In this document: piece after piece, positions 47,448 through 56,611 of the stretch
Numbering within the stretch: the stretch's first letter is position 1
Layout of the letters: the number at the start of each line of letters is the position of its first letter
Assembly (NCBI GenBank): GCA_002840565.1
Contig: PHBK01000002.1
Location: 124,001-188,000, forward strand
Direction: 5' to 3'
Length of the DNA: 64,000 nt
Source: Deltaproteobacteria bacterium HGW-Deltaproteobacteria-12
GTDB lineage: Bacteria > Desulfobacterota > Syntrophia > Syntrophales > Smithellaceae
The notes under the pieces: generated by a model
Told to the model about the DNA's origin: nothing
The model's database searches: none
The model's input: only the letters and a program-made list of their open reading frames with translations
Program-made: the position numbers and the translations under genes

Positions 47448-49130
47448 ATGAGTGAACTAGATGGTGGTGCATTGGTAGGAAAAGCCCTGGCCAATGAAGG
47501 AATCGAAAAAGCGTTTGTACTCTGCGGTGGGCACATCATGCCGATTTTTTACGGAATGCGCAACGCAGGAATTGAGATTACTGATGTGCGGCACGAGAGC
47601 GCGGCCATTTATGCAGCGATTGCATACACGAGGGCCTCGGGAAAAACTGCGGTGGTGGTAACGACTGCAGGCCCGGGGGTGGGCAATACCCCTGCAGGAA
47701 TGATGGAAGCGGCATCTTTGGGCATTCCCCTTTTGCACATCGGTGGTGCTGTGTCCATGGCAAAACGCAACGCAGGGGACCTGCAGGACATGGACACGCT
47801 TAAACTAATGGAAGTCTGTTCAAAGTGGGCCGGCCTGGTAACATACGCCGATCGGATCCCGGAATACATATCGATGGCGTTGCGACATGCCCATGATCAA
47901 ATTCCAGGACCCGTCTACCTGGAATTACCCACAAACGTACTTTGGCAAAAAGTGGAAGAGAAAAAAGTCGTGTTTCCGGTAAACAACCGCACGGCAGCCA
48001 TCCCATACGGCGATCCGGCTTTGATTGATAAAGCTGCCGAACTCCTTGCCAATGCCGAGCGCCCGGCAGCCATGATCGATGACGGCGCCCGGTTCAACAT
48101 CGGTGAACATGCCGGTGCCATTGCCGAACTTTGCGATTACCTGCAGATGCCGCTGGACAATAGTGCAGGTGTTCACTGCAGAGGTTTATTCGGCAATGAA
48201 ATCGAAAATCCGCTTCTGGCAAAAAATGCAACAGGTGCGGCAGATGTTGTGTTGGCACTGGGCTGTCGATTCGATTTCCGGCTTGCGTTCGGACTTGCCA
48301 TCAAACCGGATGCGAAAGTCATCCAAGTGCATGTTGACAGCCGGCAAATAGGCTATAACCTGCGAGCCGATATCGGTATCGTTGGCGGCGCGGGGCCCGT
48401 CGCCAGCCAGTTGCTGGAAGCGATCAAGCGCAAACAACCAAAACCTTCGGAAGCCTGCTGGGTGGGAAAACTGGGAAGCAACTGGCCGCAGGATCTCCCC
48501 GGGGTCTTCATGTCCGAAGGCACGCCCATTCACCCGGGCCGCTGTGCCGGCGAAGTGGCGAAATTTATAGCCGCAGAAGGACAGGATTGGAACATCGTTT
48601 GCGACGGCGGTGAAGCCCAGGTTTGGATGAGATATGCTGCCAGAGCTTTTCGCGCCGGCCAGATCCATGCTACGGGTCCAAACGGAACCATCGGCATCGG
48701 TCCAGGTCAGGTGATCGGCGCCTGGGCAGCTAATCGAAAACCGGTATTGTTGTATACCGGTGACGGCAGCTTCGGTTTCCATGCGATGGAACTGGACACC
48801 ATGGAAAGGCTCGGAATACCGGTTGTCTGTGTCATCTCCAACGACTCGGCATGGGGCCAGATCCGATTAACGGAAAATTTAATTCGGCCCGAAGAAATTG
48901 AGCAAAAGGGACAATGCAACACCGAACTGCGGCATTTGAGGGCTTACGAAAAGATTGTTTCCATGTGGGATGGTCATGGAGAGATGGTTACTGATCCGGA
49001 AGAAATCGTGCCGGCCATCAAACGGGCGGTCGCCAATGGCAAACCCTCAATTGTCAATGTCGAAGTTGACAAGGTCAGCGTCTCTCCTTTCCTCGGGGGA
49101 TACGCGGCCATGACTAAAACCGACAAGTAA
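47448..49130 (+). CDS. Thiamine diphosphate-binding enzyme (acetolactate synthase-like)
   Basis: A 560-residue ThDP enzyme with three domains. Catalytic Glu50 in VRHESAAIYAA, AGPGVGN near 84, GDGSFGFHAMELD with downstream ND as the ThDP-Mg motif. Similar to acetolactate synthase, benzoylformate and oxalyl-CoA decarboxylases; residues specific for one activity are not evident. Good RBS; second enzyme gene in the island. Confidence 0.9.
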   Translation: MSELDGGALVGKALANEGIEKAFVLCGGHIMPIFYGMRNAGIEITDVRHESAAIYAAIAYTRASGKTAVVVTTAGPGVGNTPAGMMEAASLGIPLLHIGGAVSMAKRNAGDLQDMDTLKLMEVCSKWAGLVTYADRIPEYISMALRHAHDQIPGPVYLELPTNVLWQKVEEKKVVFPVNNRTAAIPYGDPALIDKAAELLANAERPAAMIDDGARFNIGEHAGAIAELCDYLQMPLDNSAGVHCRGLFGNEIENPLLAKNATGAADVVLALGCRFDFRLAFGLAIKPDAKVIQVHVDSRQIGYNLRADIGIVGGAGPVASQLLEAIKRKQPKPSEACWVGKLGSNWPQDLPGVFMSEGTPIHPGRCAGEVAKFIAAEGQDWNIVCDGGEAQVWMRYAARAFRAGQIHATGPNGTIGIGPGQVIGAWAANRKPVLLYTGDGSFGFHAMELDTMERLGIPVVCVISNDSAWGQIRLTENLIRPEEIEQKGQCNTELRHLRAYEKIVSMWDGHGEMVTDPEEIVPAIKRAVANGKPSIVNVEVDKVSVSPFLGGYAAMTKTDK

Positions 49131-49172
49131 GCGATGTTATCGGATTTCACCGATTAATAGGAAGGAAAAACA

Positions 49173-50216
49173 ATGATGAAAATACTCTTGATATTACTGG
49201 CGGTCATTGCTGTAGCCGCCATTCTTTTCGCGTCTGTCATCACCAGCGACGGTAAACCGGTTGTACCTGAGGGAAAAGGAATCATTACTCTGGATGCCGG
49301 CGAATTTGAAGCCTTTCCCCTACCGGACTACGCAGCGAAACACGTCACCGACGACTATAAAAGCTATTTTGTGGAGGTTGAACCGGGGATCAAGGTTCAC
49401 GTACTTGAAGTGGGTTCCGGTTTCCCTGTTTTTCTGCAACATGGTAATCCAACCTCCGGATTTCTTTACCGGAAAGTTGCTGCAGAATTGCCGACCGATC
49501 GACTTCGGTTGATCATGCCGACCCTGGTGGGTCTGGGATTTTCAAGCAAGATTCCGGCGAGTCGCCATACACTGGAAAATCATATGCGTTGGATAAACAG
49601 TGTTCTGGAGCAATTGAAGCTCAAAGAACTGGTCTATGTAGGGCAGGATTGGGGGGGGCCGATCGGTATGGGGGCGCTGACACTCTCGCCAAACCTGCTC
49701 AAAGGGGCCGTCCTGCTCAATACCGGAATAAAAGCTCCCACTGAAAAAATAAACGTCTCCCGTGCCCATGCCATTGTTAAGACACCCATTGTCGGTGAAT
49801 TGATGCTGGAGGTATTTACCTCAATATTCGAACAACTGCACCGGATTCAGGGAGATAGCGGTTCCATTCCCGCGGATGTCGTTGAACTTTACGGCCGTCC
49901 GGTGCTGGAAAGCGGCAATGCTAAGGCGCCCTTGGCAATGATGCGCATGGTCACTGACGGACCGGATCACCCAAGCACAGCGGCAATGAAAGCGATTGAA
50001 CAATATGTACAGGGGCTGGATATACCGGCCGAGATTGTCTGGGGAATGAAGGATCCTATTCTGGGCCATTTGCTGCCGACCATGAAACTGAATTTTCCCA
50101 AGGCGCCGGTGACAGAGACGAAGGGCGGCCATTTCCTGCAGGAGGAAGTGCCGGATCAAATCGCCGCTGCTGTGTTAAGAATTGTCAATCAGGTTCAAAA
50201 TTCAGAGACTTACTAG
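49173..50216 (+). CDS. Haloalkane dehalogenase-like alpha/beta hydrolase, membrane-anchored
   Basis: A 347-residue hydrolase with an N-terminal membrane helix (4-24). HGNPTSGFLYR at 90-100, the nucleophile Asp159 with halide-binding-type Trp160 in VGQDWGGP, acid in WGMKDPILGH and His in KGGHFLQEE. Asp as nucleophile fits haloalkane dehalogenases and epoxide hydrolases rather than esterases. Actual halogenated substrates are not proven. Confidence 0.82.
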   Translation: MMKILLILLAVIAVAAILFASVITSDGKPVVPEGKGIITLDAGEFEAFPLPDYAAKHVTDDYKSYFVEVEPGIKVHVLEVGSGFPVFLQHGNPTSGFLYRKVAAELPTDRLRLIMPTLVGLGFSSKIPASRHTLENHMRWINSVLEQLKLKELVYVGQDWGGPIGMGALTLSPNLLKGAVLLNTGIKAPTEKINVSRAHAIVKTPIVGELMLEVFTSIFEQLHRIQGDSGSIPADVVELYGRPVLESGNAKAPLAMMRMVTDGPDHPSTAAMKAIEQYVQGLDIPAEIVWGMKDPILGHLLPTMKLNFPKAPVTETKGGHFLQEEVPDQIAAAVLRIVNQVQNSETY

Positions 50217-50262
50217 CAACTTGTTCAAAAAACTTGAACTTTAATTTGAAGGAGAAAGATCC

Positions 50263-51441
50263 ATGGTAAAAAACGGAGAACTTGACCTCGTCATCTATGG
50301 TGCAAGCGGTTTCACAGGCCGTCTTGTTGCTGAGTATATGGTACAAAAGTATAAAAACAGCAATATCGCCTGGGCGCTTGCGGGCCGGGATGAAGCCAAG
50401 CTCATCAGAGTACGCAATGAGATTGGCGCCACTAAGGATACGCCTGTTATCGTGGCGGACAGCTTTGATGAAGCGGGTATCACAGCCATGGTAAAATTTG
50501 CCAAGTGCATCATCAGCACTGTTGGCCCCTATACGCTCTATGGCGAAAAGCTGGTGGAAGTTTGTGCCCGGGAAGGAACCGACTATGTGGACCTCTGCGG
50601 CGAGGTTCTTTTCATGCGTGAAATGATCGCCAGGCATGAAGAAGCCGCCAAAAAAAGCGCTGCCCGGATCGTTTTTTCCTGCGGTTTTGATTCCATCCCG
50701 TTTGATCTGGGTGTGCAGTTCCTCCAAGAGGAAGCAATGAAACGTTTTGGCGCCCCCTGCCCGCGTGTCCGAACCCGGATACGCGGTATAACGCTCTATC
50801 CTTCAGGCGGCTCAATTTCGTCAGTTAAAACGATCATGGATGAAGTGAAAAAGGATCCCTCACTTTTTACGCCGCTTATGGATCCTTTTTCACTCACCGG
50901 CGGATTTTCAGGGCCGGAACAGCCTCCTGCCAATGCGGTCATAAAAGATGAAACCTTAGACGTCTGGGTTGCGCCGTTCATGCTGGCGGTTGTCAATGCC
51001 AAGAACATCCATCGCTCCAACGCACTTCTCGGACATGCCTACGGAAAAGATTTTGTCTACGACGAAATGATGATCGGGGGTAAAGGAGACGCCGGCAAGG
51101 CTGCTGCCGAATCCCTTGCGGCAAACGGTGTTATGCAATCCGGTGGTGATCTGCCAAATCCGGGAGAAGGCCCTTCAAAGGAAGATCGAGAAAAAGGTTT
51201 TTTCGATGTGCTGGTTCACGGGACCACAGCAAACGGTGAGACTCTGAGCATCGCCGTGAAGGACAATATGGATCCGGGGTACGGCTCCACGTCAAAAATG
51301 CTCGCCGAATCAGCGCTTTGCCTTCTTGAGGAACGTGCAGGCACACCAGGCGGTATTTATACTCCAGCCCCGGTTATGGGGGCGGATCTCAGGAAACGCC
51401 TGGTCGAACGGGCAGGTTTTACATTCGAGGTGGAAAGCTAA
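50263..51441 (+). CDS. Saccharopine dehydrogenase-like oxidoreductase
   Basis: A 392-residue NAD(P)-binding protein: YGASGFTGRLVAEYM at 12-26 and FSCGFDSIPFDLGV near 147. The family includes trans-acting enoyl reductases of lipid synthesis and proteins of unknown activity. RBS AAGGAG. Lacks a signal, so it is cytosolic unlike its neighbours. Confidence 0.88.
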   Translation: MVKNGELDLVIYGASGFTGRLVAEYMVQKYKNSNIAWALAGRDEAKLIRVRNEIGATKDTPVIVADSFDEAGITAMVKFAKCIISTVGPYTLYGEKLVEVCAREGTDYVDLCGEVLFMREMIARHEEAAKKSAARIVFSCGFDSIPFDLGVQFLQEEAMKRFGAPCPRVRTRIRGITLYPSGGSISSVKTIMDEVKKDPSLFTPLMDPFSLTGGFSGPEQPPANAVIKDETLDVWVAPFMLAVVNAKNIHRSNALLGHAYGKDFVYDEMMIGGKGDAGKAAAESLAANGVMQSGGDLPNPGEGPSKEDREKGFFDVLVHGTTANGETLSIAVKDNMDPGYGSTSKMLAESALCLLEERAGTPGGIYTPAPVMGADLRKRLVERAGFTFEVES

Positions 51442-51517
51442 AAGCCATCTGTCCCAATAGCAGTGAAACAGGAATATCATGAAAAAGTGGAGTTTTTTTA
51501 ACAAAAAGGAGCCCTTC

Positions 51518-52903
51518 ATGTCGAAAATGATGTTCAGCAAAGTCGTAGCGCTGCTGATGATCATTGGGAGCTTCAACCCTGTCATAGCCGGATCTTCCGC
51601 AACACCCCAGGGCAGTGAAACCCCGATGCCCCGACTGGAAGAGGTGGCCAACGGTGACGCGCAGTTCTGGCTCTACCAAGGACCGCCGAATAACCGATTG
51701 ATGACCTGCAACATTTACTACACTTTTAACACCGCTGTGGATGCAGATATCCTCCTTGCGCGTTTAAAGGATCTGGTCGCCTCTTATAAGATGTTTCAAC
51801 GCAACGTCGTTGAGGTCGATGGTCTTCCCTTCTGGCAGGATGCAAAACCGGACTGGCAACAACACTTTCGCATACTTAGGGAAGGAGAGGATATCGAAGC
51901 GTGGAGAAAACAAAGTGAGATCGAGGTATCCGCACCATCCCAGGTTGGTGAGGGGATTCCACATTTTCGTGCCGCTTTATCACCCGACCGCCGGCAGTTT
52001 ATCTTCACTTGGCATCATGTCATTTCAGACTATGAGGGCATGTTCAACAAACATGCGAAGCATATCTTTCAAAAAAAAGATGAACGAACCCAATATGGAT
52101 ATCAAATATCCGGCAATGCCGCCGAAGACCGCGGTAAAAAAGGAATCATTGAGACCATTACCTCATCTCTGGGGACAGTGGTTCGAAATGTGCTGAATAC
52201 AGACCGACCACTGGGATTCGTGGGTACCGGATTCAATGTGCAGACTTTTGTCTTACCAGTCGGCGACCGGGAGCTAAGCATCCTCGGCAGGAAAGCAGAT
52301 CTGCCAATGAGTGACATCTTTTCGTTCATCGCTCTTAGAACAATTACAAGGTATCACGAGATGAAAGGGGAAACGGATGATTTCATCGCACCGATCGTGA
52401 CCCCGTTGAGTCTTCGCAAGAGTTCCCTGGAAACCGATGAGGGTAACAACAGGGCCATCAAAACCTTCCCGCTTGCCTTCCCGCTGGAGACTGTTCGGGA
52501 GATGCATGGAAGAGTCATCGGACTTTCCCCTGCCTCCAGCTCGTATGACAGCGCCGGGAAACTCCTGAAAAAGGTCAGGGCATGGCCGAGCATCGAACCA
52601 TTAATCAGAAGACTGGCCATGCCCGATTACATCTCAAACTATTTCCCCTTGGCAGACATGAGGTTAAATATCGCGGACGCCACGCTGATAAGTCATCACC
52701 TGAGGGTCTGCATGGTGGGATACGAACGCACAAAATTCGCCTGGTCCAATTACAACGGGAAGGTTCAGCTATTTTTACATACCGATCCGCTCGTTGTTGA
52801 AGAAGAGTTGATGTCGCAGTCTTTCCGGGAAACGTCATCTGAAATTCTGGATTATTTGTCCCAGGCAGCAACTGGTAAACATAGCAGTAGAATGTTAAAG
52901 TAA
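51518..52903 (+). CDS. Exported WS/DGAT- or condensation-domain-like protein
   Basis: A 461-residue protein with a signal peptide (about 1-25; VVALLMIIGSFNPVIAG) and a catalytic-type HHVISD (His166, His167, Asp171), the HHxxxD motif of acyltransferases such as wax-ester synthases and NRPS condensation domains. A signal peptide on such a domain is unusual, as they are normally cytosolic. The ATG at 51518 has AAGGAG upstream; an earlier ATG (51479) would lengthen the signal. Confidence 0.72.
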   Translation: MSKMMFSKVVALLMIIGSFNPVIAGSSATPQGSETPMPRLEEVANGDAQFWLYQGPPNNRLMTCNIYYTFNTAVDADILLARLKDLVASYKMFQRNVVEVDGLPFWQDAKPDWQQHFRILREGEDIEAWRKQSEIEVSAPSQVGEGIPHFRAALSPDRRQFIFTWHHVISDYEGMFNKHAKHIFQKKDERTQYGYQISGNAAEDRGKKGIIETITSSLGTVVRNVLNTDRPLGFVGTGFNVQTFVLPVGDRELSILGRKADLPMSDIFSFIALRTITRYHEMKGETDDFIAPIVTPLSLRKSSLETDEGNNRAIKTFPLAFPLETVREMHGRVIGLSPASSSYDSAGKLLKKVRAWPSIEPLIRRLAMPDYISNYFPLADMRLNIADATLISHHLRVCMVGYERTKFAWSNYNGKVQLFLHTDPLVVEEELMSQSFRETSSEILDYLSQAATGKHSSRMLK

Positions 52904-52990
52904 TCTCAAGAGTCAAAAGCAGATTTGAACCTTTTGTTATCAAAGAGTGATACACCCTGAGCTGCGAGACTTGCAGCAGTGAACGCCATT

Positions 52991-53032
52991 GAGCAACGTG
53001 TTTCTTAAACGTTAAAAAGAAACACGTTGCTC
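52991..53032. terminator. Perfect 16-bp hairpin in the island
   Basis: GAGCAACGTGTTTCTT (52991-53006) and AAGAAACACGTTGCTC (53017-53032). A downstream T-rich run is weak (ATTTTAATT). Probable terminator or mRNA end between the acyltransferase-like and first metallo-beta-lactamase-fold genes. Confidence 0.6.
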
Positions 53033-53135
53033 AAGGGGGATTTTAATTACGGCAAAGCCAACTGTACTTAACCATGCCCTAAAGACACTGTTTCCATTGG
53101 CTAAATAAACAAGAGAAACAACCCAGGAGAAAACA

Positions 53136-54167
53136 ATGAAAAAAATTACTCAAGCGCTGCTTTTTCTGCTGATAGTCCCCTTCCTTACTTCCTGCGATTC
53201 GATGGTGGAATCGCAGATCAAGAAAAACATGAAAAAACGCCAGGAGCAACAGGCCGCTCTGTTGTCCAGTGAAAAGATACAAGTCTTTCTGCTGGGTTCA
53301 GGTGGACCCATGCCCAATGAAACCCGAGATACGACCGCCTTCGCAGTGATCGCCGGCGGTGAATTTATCATGGTGGATGTGGGGCCGGGAATCGTTAAAA
53401 ATATGAACCTGTTGAACCTGCCGGCCGGGAAAATAAGTGCCCTCTTCCTGACGCATTTTCATTCGGATCATATCTCTGATATGGGAGAGCTGGACTTCAT
53501 GACATGGGCCCAGGGGAGAGACAAAAAACTGGATGTATACGGCCCGAAAGGCGTTAAACAGGTGGTCGACGGATACAACATGGCCTACGGACTCGATGCC
53601 GGTTACCGGACTGCCCATCACACCGAGGAGTGGATGCCGTCCAAAAACTCCGGCATGGTCACCCATACGCTGAATATTACCGATCCGGCGGAGGCGGTCC
53701 TCTTCTTCGATCGCAACGGGCTCAAGGCCTGGGTCTTCATAGTGGATCATTCCCCGATTGATCCGGCGGTAGGTTATCGATTTGAATACCGGGGCAATGT
53801 GGTCGTTATCTCCGGCGATACGGTGAAAACCCCAACCCTGTCCAAATTTGCCAGGAATGCCGATCTGTTTTTCTGTGAGGCACTTCACAAAGAAATGGTG
53901 ATGACGATTTCCAGGGTGGCCAAGGAGATGAACAATCCTCTCTTGTCAAGGCAGATGCGTGATGTAACCGATTACCATATGACACCGGTTGAAGCGGCTG
54001 AAGTCGCCCGGGAAGCCGGTGTTAAAAAACTGGTGCTGGTGCATGTGGTGCCACCTATTGAAAGTTATTTTGCCAAAAGAATGTATCTGGCAGGAACCAA
54101 CGATGTCTTTGACGGAGAAATCATCCTGGGCGAGGACATGTCAACTTTTGAACTGGATCCAAAATGA
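53136..54167 (+). CDS. MBL-fold metallo-hydrolase lipoprotein
   Basis: A 343-residue metallo-beta-lactamase-fold protein with a lipoprotein signal (FLTSC, Cys20). Zinc ligands HFHSDH at 107-112, GDT and later His. LLGSGGPMP resembles RNase Z/arylsulfatase-type MBL enzymes. Envelope location is likely. Paralogous to the C-terminal part of 56608-58125. Confidence 0.87.
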   Translation: MKKITQALLFLLIVPFLTSCDSMVESQIKKNMKKRQEQQAALLSSEKIQVFLLGSGGPMPNETRDTTAFAVIAGGEFIMVDVGPGIVKNMNLLNLPAGKISALFLTHFHSDHISDMGELDFMTWAQGRDKKLDVYGPKGVKQVVDGYNMAYGLDAGYRTAHHTEEWMPSKNSGMVTHTLNITDPAEAVLFFDRNGLKAWVFIVDHSPIDPAVGYRFEYRGNVVVISGDTVKTPTLSKFARNADLFFCEALHKEMVMTISRVAKEMNNPLLSRQMRDVTDYHMTPVEAAEVAREAGVKKLVLVHVVPPIESYFAKRMYLAGTNDVFDGEIILGEDMSTFELDPK

Positions 54168-54210
54168 CAACTTACCTGACTACGCCAGAATAGGTTTCAA
54201 GGAGGGTCTC

Positions 54211-54237
54211 ATGGCCGTGTTTACTGTCACGCTGTAA
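54211..54237 (+). pseudogene. Orphan translation start fragment
   Basis: A strong AAGGAGGGT and ATG followed by only eight codons and a stop (MAVFTVTL). Probably the remnant of a gene lost by deletion. Confidence 0.3.
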
Positions 54238-54311
54238 AATAAATCATCTAAAAAAAAATTATATTAAGGTTAGTTTCTTTCTGCAAAATAAGATATCGAA
54301 GGGGGTAAAAC

Positions 54312-55415
54312 ATGAGTGATTCAAGATATATCAACATTGCCCAAAAAATCGATAATGACCCTAAAACCGCCCCAAAAACAAAGGATAAAACGGCTTTCCA
54401 AAAATCGTTTATCGAGTATCTCAAGCTGCTATATTCACCTGAAGAGGCCGACATCATTCAACATTTGAATTTTCCACCAGCATTACTCACTGCCCAGCAG
54501 GTGGCTGAAAATTCCGGTATAGATCTTTCAAAAGTGGAAAAGGTATTAAAAGGCGCGAGCAAAGAAAATAGAATCATGGGCATGGGAGACTTCTATTTTT
54601 TGCCGGTTATTTCCAATTTAATAAACATCCATCACTTCTATACAGAAACAAAACCTGATGATTTAAGGGCGGCAGAGCTTTACCAGGATTTTTTTATCAA
54701 GGGCGAGTATTACAAATATTATGAATCTTCTGAAAAAGGCACTCAGGCGCTTCGCACTATTCCTGTCGGCAAAGCCATCCATGAAGATCAAAAAACCATC
54801 TCTTCTGAAGAAGCCCATGAATTCCTATTAAATCATACCCCGGAAGAATTGGCGCTCGTTCCATGCCCATGTCGAGTCCGAACTGAAAAAATGGAGATTC
54901 GGGAATGCAAAGACAAATTTCCCATTGCTTCGTGCATTATGATGGGCTTTTCTGCTTTGCACTTTGAATCAATCGGCCTTGGAAAGCGGATCACTCGTCA
55001 TCAGGCAATTGAGTATTTTGATGAAATGAACAAACTCGGGTTAATCGGCAATACATCAAATTCAATAGATAATAGTAATGTTATTTGTCTGTGCTGTGGA
55101 TGCTGCTGCTCCAATGTACGTGGCCGAACAAAATGGGACAACCCATCTGCAGTATCGCCAGCAAATTATATACCAAAAGCCGGAGAAGAATGTGTGGGAT
55201 GCGGAGAGTGCGTGGACAGGTGTGTTTTGGAGGCACTTTCCATTGATGATGAAACGAATCAAGTGGTGGTGGAGCCTGATAAATGCCTTGGATGTGGTGT
55301 ATGCACATTTGCCTGTCCTCAGGAAACATTAAAACTTCACAGATATGAACGAACCACACCGTTTTCTACGTATCAAGAATTATATGATACGATTGGACGG
55401 GAGAACAGAGAATGA
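54312..55415 (+). CDS. 4Fe-4S ferredoxin-type protein (paralogue of 31462-32754)
   Basis: A 367-residue protein with the same order as its paralogue: winged-helix-like N-terminus (about 25-110), a Cys set (VPCPCRVR ... CKDKF ... CIMMG), NVICLCCGCCCSN, then ferredoxin motifs CVGCGECVDRC and CLGCGVCTFACP. A DNA-binding or electron-transfer role is possible; neither is shown. Supplies redox capacity to the island in either case. Confidence 0.82.
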   Translation: MSDSRYINIAQKIDNDPKTAPKTKDKTAFQKSFIEYLKLLYSPEEADIIQHLNFPPALLTAQQVAENSGIDLSKVEKVLKGASKENRIMGMGDFYFLPVISNLINIHHFYTETKPDDLRAAELYQDFFIKGEYYKYYESSEKGTQALRTIPVGKAIHEDQKTISSEEAHEFLLNHTPEELALVPCPCRVRTEKMEIRECKDKFPIASCIMMGFSALHFESIGLGKRITRHQAIEYFDEMNKLGLIGNTSNSIDNSNVICLCCGCCCSNVRGRTKWDNPSAVSPANYIPKAGEECVGCGECVDRCVLEALSIDDETNQVVVEPDKCLGCGVCTFACPQETLKLHRYERTTPFSTYQELYDTIGRENRE

Positions 55416-55428
55416 ACGATACTTGTTA

Positions 55429-55448
55429 AGTGTTTCGTGGGAAACACT
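55429..55448. terminator. Hairpin after the ferredoxin-like gene
   Basis: AGTGTTTC-GTGG-GAAACACT, an 8-bp perfect stem. Only short T-runs follow. The rest of the 356-bp gap to 55771 holds a truncated gene start. Confidence 0.45.
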
Positions 55449-55503
55449 GTTTCATTCAATGGATTCATAAAAACACTTAAATACAAAGAGGAGGTATAAT
55501 AAC

Positions 55504-55602
55504 ATGGCAGACCAAACAATTAAGACCTTGACAGAAAACCTGGAGGCCCCGGTATTCGATACGGTGGCTTTTACTTCTGGTTCTATGACAGCACAGCACT
55601 GA
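55504..55602 (+). pseudogene. Truncated gene start, family not recognised
   Basis: A strong GAGGAGG RBS and ATG lead into 32 codons (MADQTIKTLTENLEAPVFDT and on) ending in TGA. No sensible continuation appears after the stop in this frame, while another frame reads GGKVMLAAMKEAGEAAH, so I think it is a degraded gene rather than a selenoprotein. Nothing else is seen between here and 55771. Confidence 0.4.
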
Positions 55603-55771
55603 GGGCGGGAAAGTCATGCTGGCAGCCATGAAAGAGGCCGGTGAAGCGGCACACGCTGGATGTTCTTGACACCGATAGATAAGTAAACAGGGAAGCTCCC
55701 TCCGGAAGCAACGACCCGTTATTCACAAAATTTCCGGTAGGGCACCTTAATAATCTCAGGAGGTACGTGAA

Positions 55772-56611
55772 ATGAAAAAAAAGCGAATTCTAATTATTTT
55801 AATCACCCTTATCATAGTTGTTGGAGTATTGGTCAGATTCGGATTGCCGACTGCAATGTCAGCCATGGGTCTTCATCCCGAGTATGAGGGGCAGCGATAC
55901 CTGTTGCCCGAGGGCAAGGCACTGATTATCTCCACCAGCCATGACAGGCTGGGAGATGGCGGGGATAAAACCGGCGTATTCGGATCCGAGCTCACCGCCC
56001 CGTATTATGAATTTAAGGACGGCCGCATGTCTGTGGATGTCGCCAGCATCAAAGGGGGAAAAATCCCCATTGATCCCAACTCTTTCAGATGGTTCATCAA
56101 AAGTGAATATGATGATCGGTTTCTGTCTGATCCGGCATTACAGGGCAAGGTCGAAAACTCATTACTGATCGACGGCATCGATTTCACAAAATACGACATC
56201 ATCTATCTGGCCGGTGGATGGGGAGCCGCTTATGATCTCGGTTATTCTGAGATTCTGGGCCAAAAAATAACCGAGGCGTACGCTGCCGGCAAAGTCATCG
56301 GCGGTGTATGTCATGGTCCGCTCGGTCTGCTGATGGCCCGTGATGAGCATGGCCAGCCACTGGTCCAGGGGCGAAAGGTCACCGCAGTAACGGATAAGCA
56401 GGTTAAGGAACTCGGAATTTCCATCACGCCCCAGCATCCGGAACGGGAACTCAGAGCAGCCGGGGTAAAATTCGAAAGCGCCACCGCCTTTCGTGACATG
56501 TTTGCCAACCACGTGGTAGTCGACGGTCGTATCGTCTCCGGGCAAAACCAGAACGCCGGCGCCGAGGTGGCCAACCTGATGATGAAAGTAGCAGGAGGGG
56601 CTAGAAGATGA
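55772..56611 (+). CDS. DJ-1/PfpI-family protein, membrane-anchored
   Basis: A 279-residue protein of the DJ-1/PfpI (ThiJ) class-I glutamine amidotransferase-like fold. N-terminal membrane helix (5-24), elbow GGVCHGPLGL with reactive Cys near 180, and LAGGWGAAYDL before it. Roles of relatives include glyoxalase, protease and chaperone; none can be chosen. Overlaps the next gene by four bases (ATGA). Confidence 0.88.
   Translation: MKKKRILIILITLIIVVGVLVRFGLPTAMSAMGLHPEYEGQRYLLPEGKALIISTSHDRLGDGGDKTGVFGSELTAPYYEFKDGRMSVDVASIKGGKIPIDPNSFRWFIKSEYDDRFLSDPALQGKVENSLLIDGIDFTKYDIIYLAGGWGAAYDLGYSEILGQKITEAYAAGKVIGGVCHGPLGLLMARDEHGQPLVQGRKVTAVTDKQVKELGISITPQHPERELRAAGVKFESATAFRDMFANHVVVDGRIVSGQNQNAGAEVANLMMKVAGGARR

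Noticed and set aside
55504-55690. Third selenoprotein via TGA at 55600
   Set aside because: Sequence after the TGA in frame is not protein-like and contains a further TGA; no clear SECIS hairpin, so a degraded gene is more likely.
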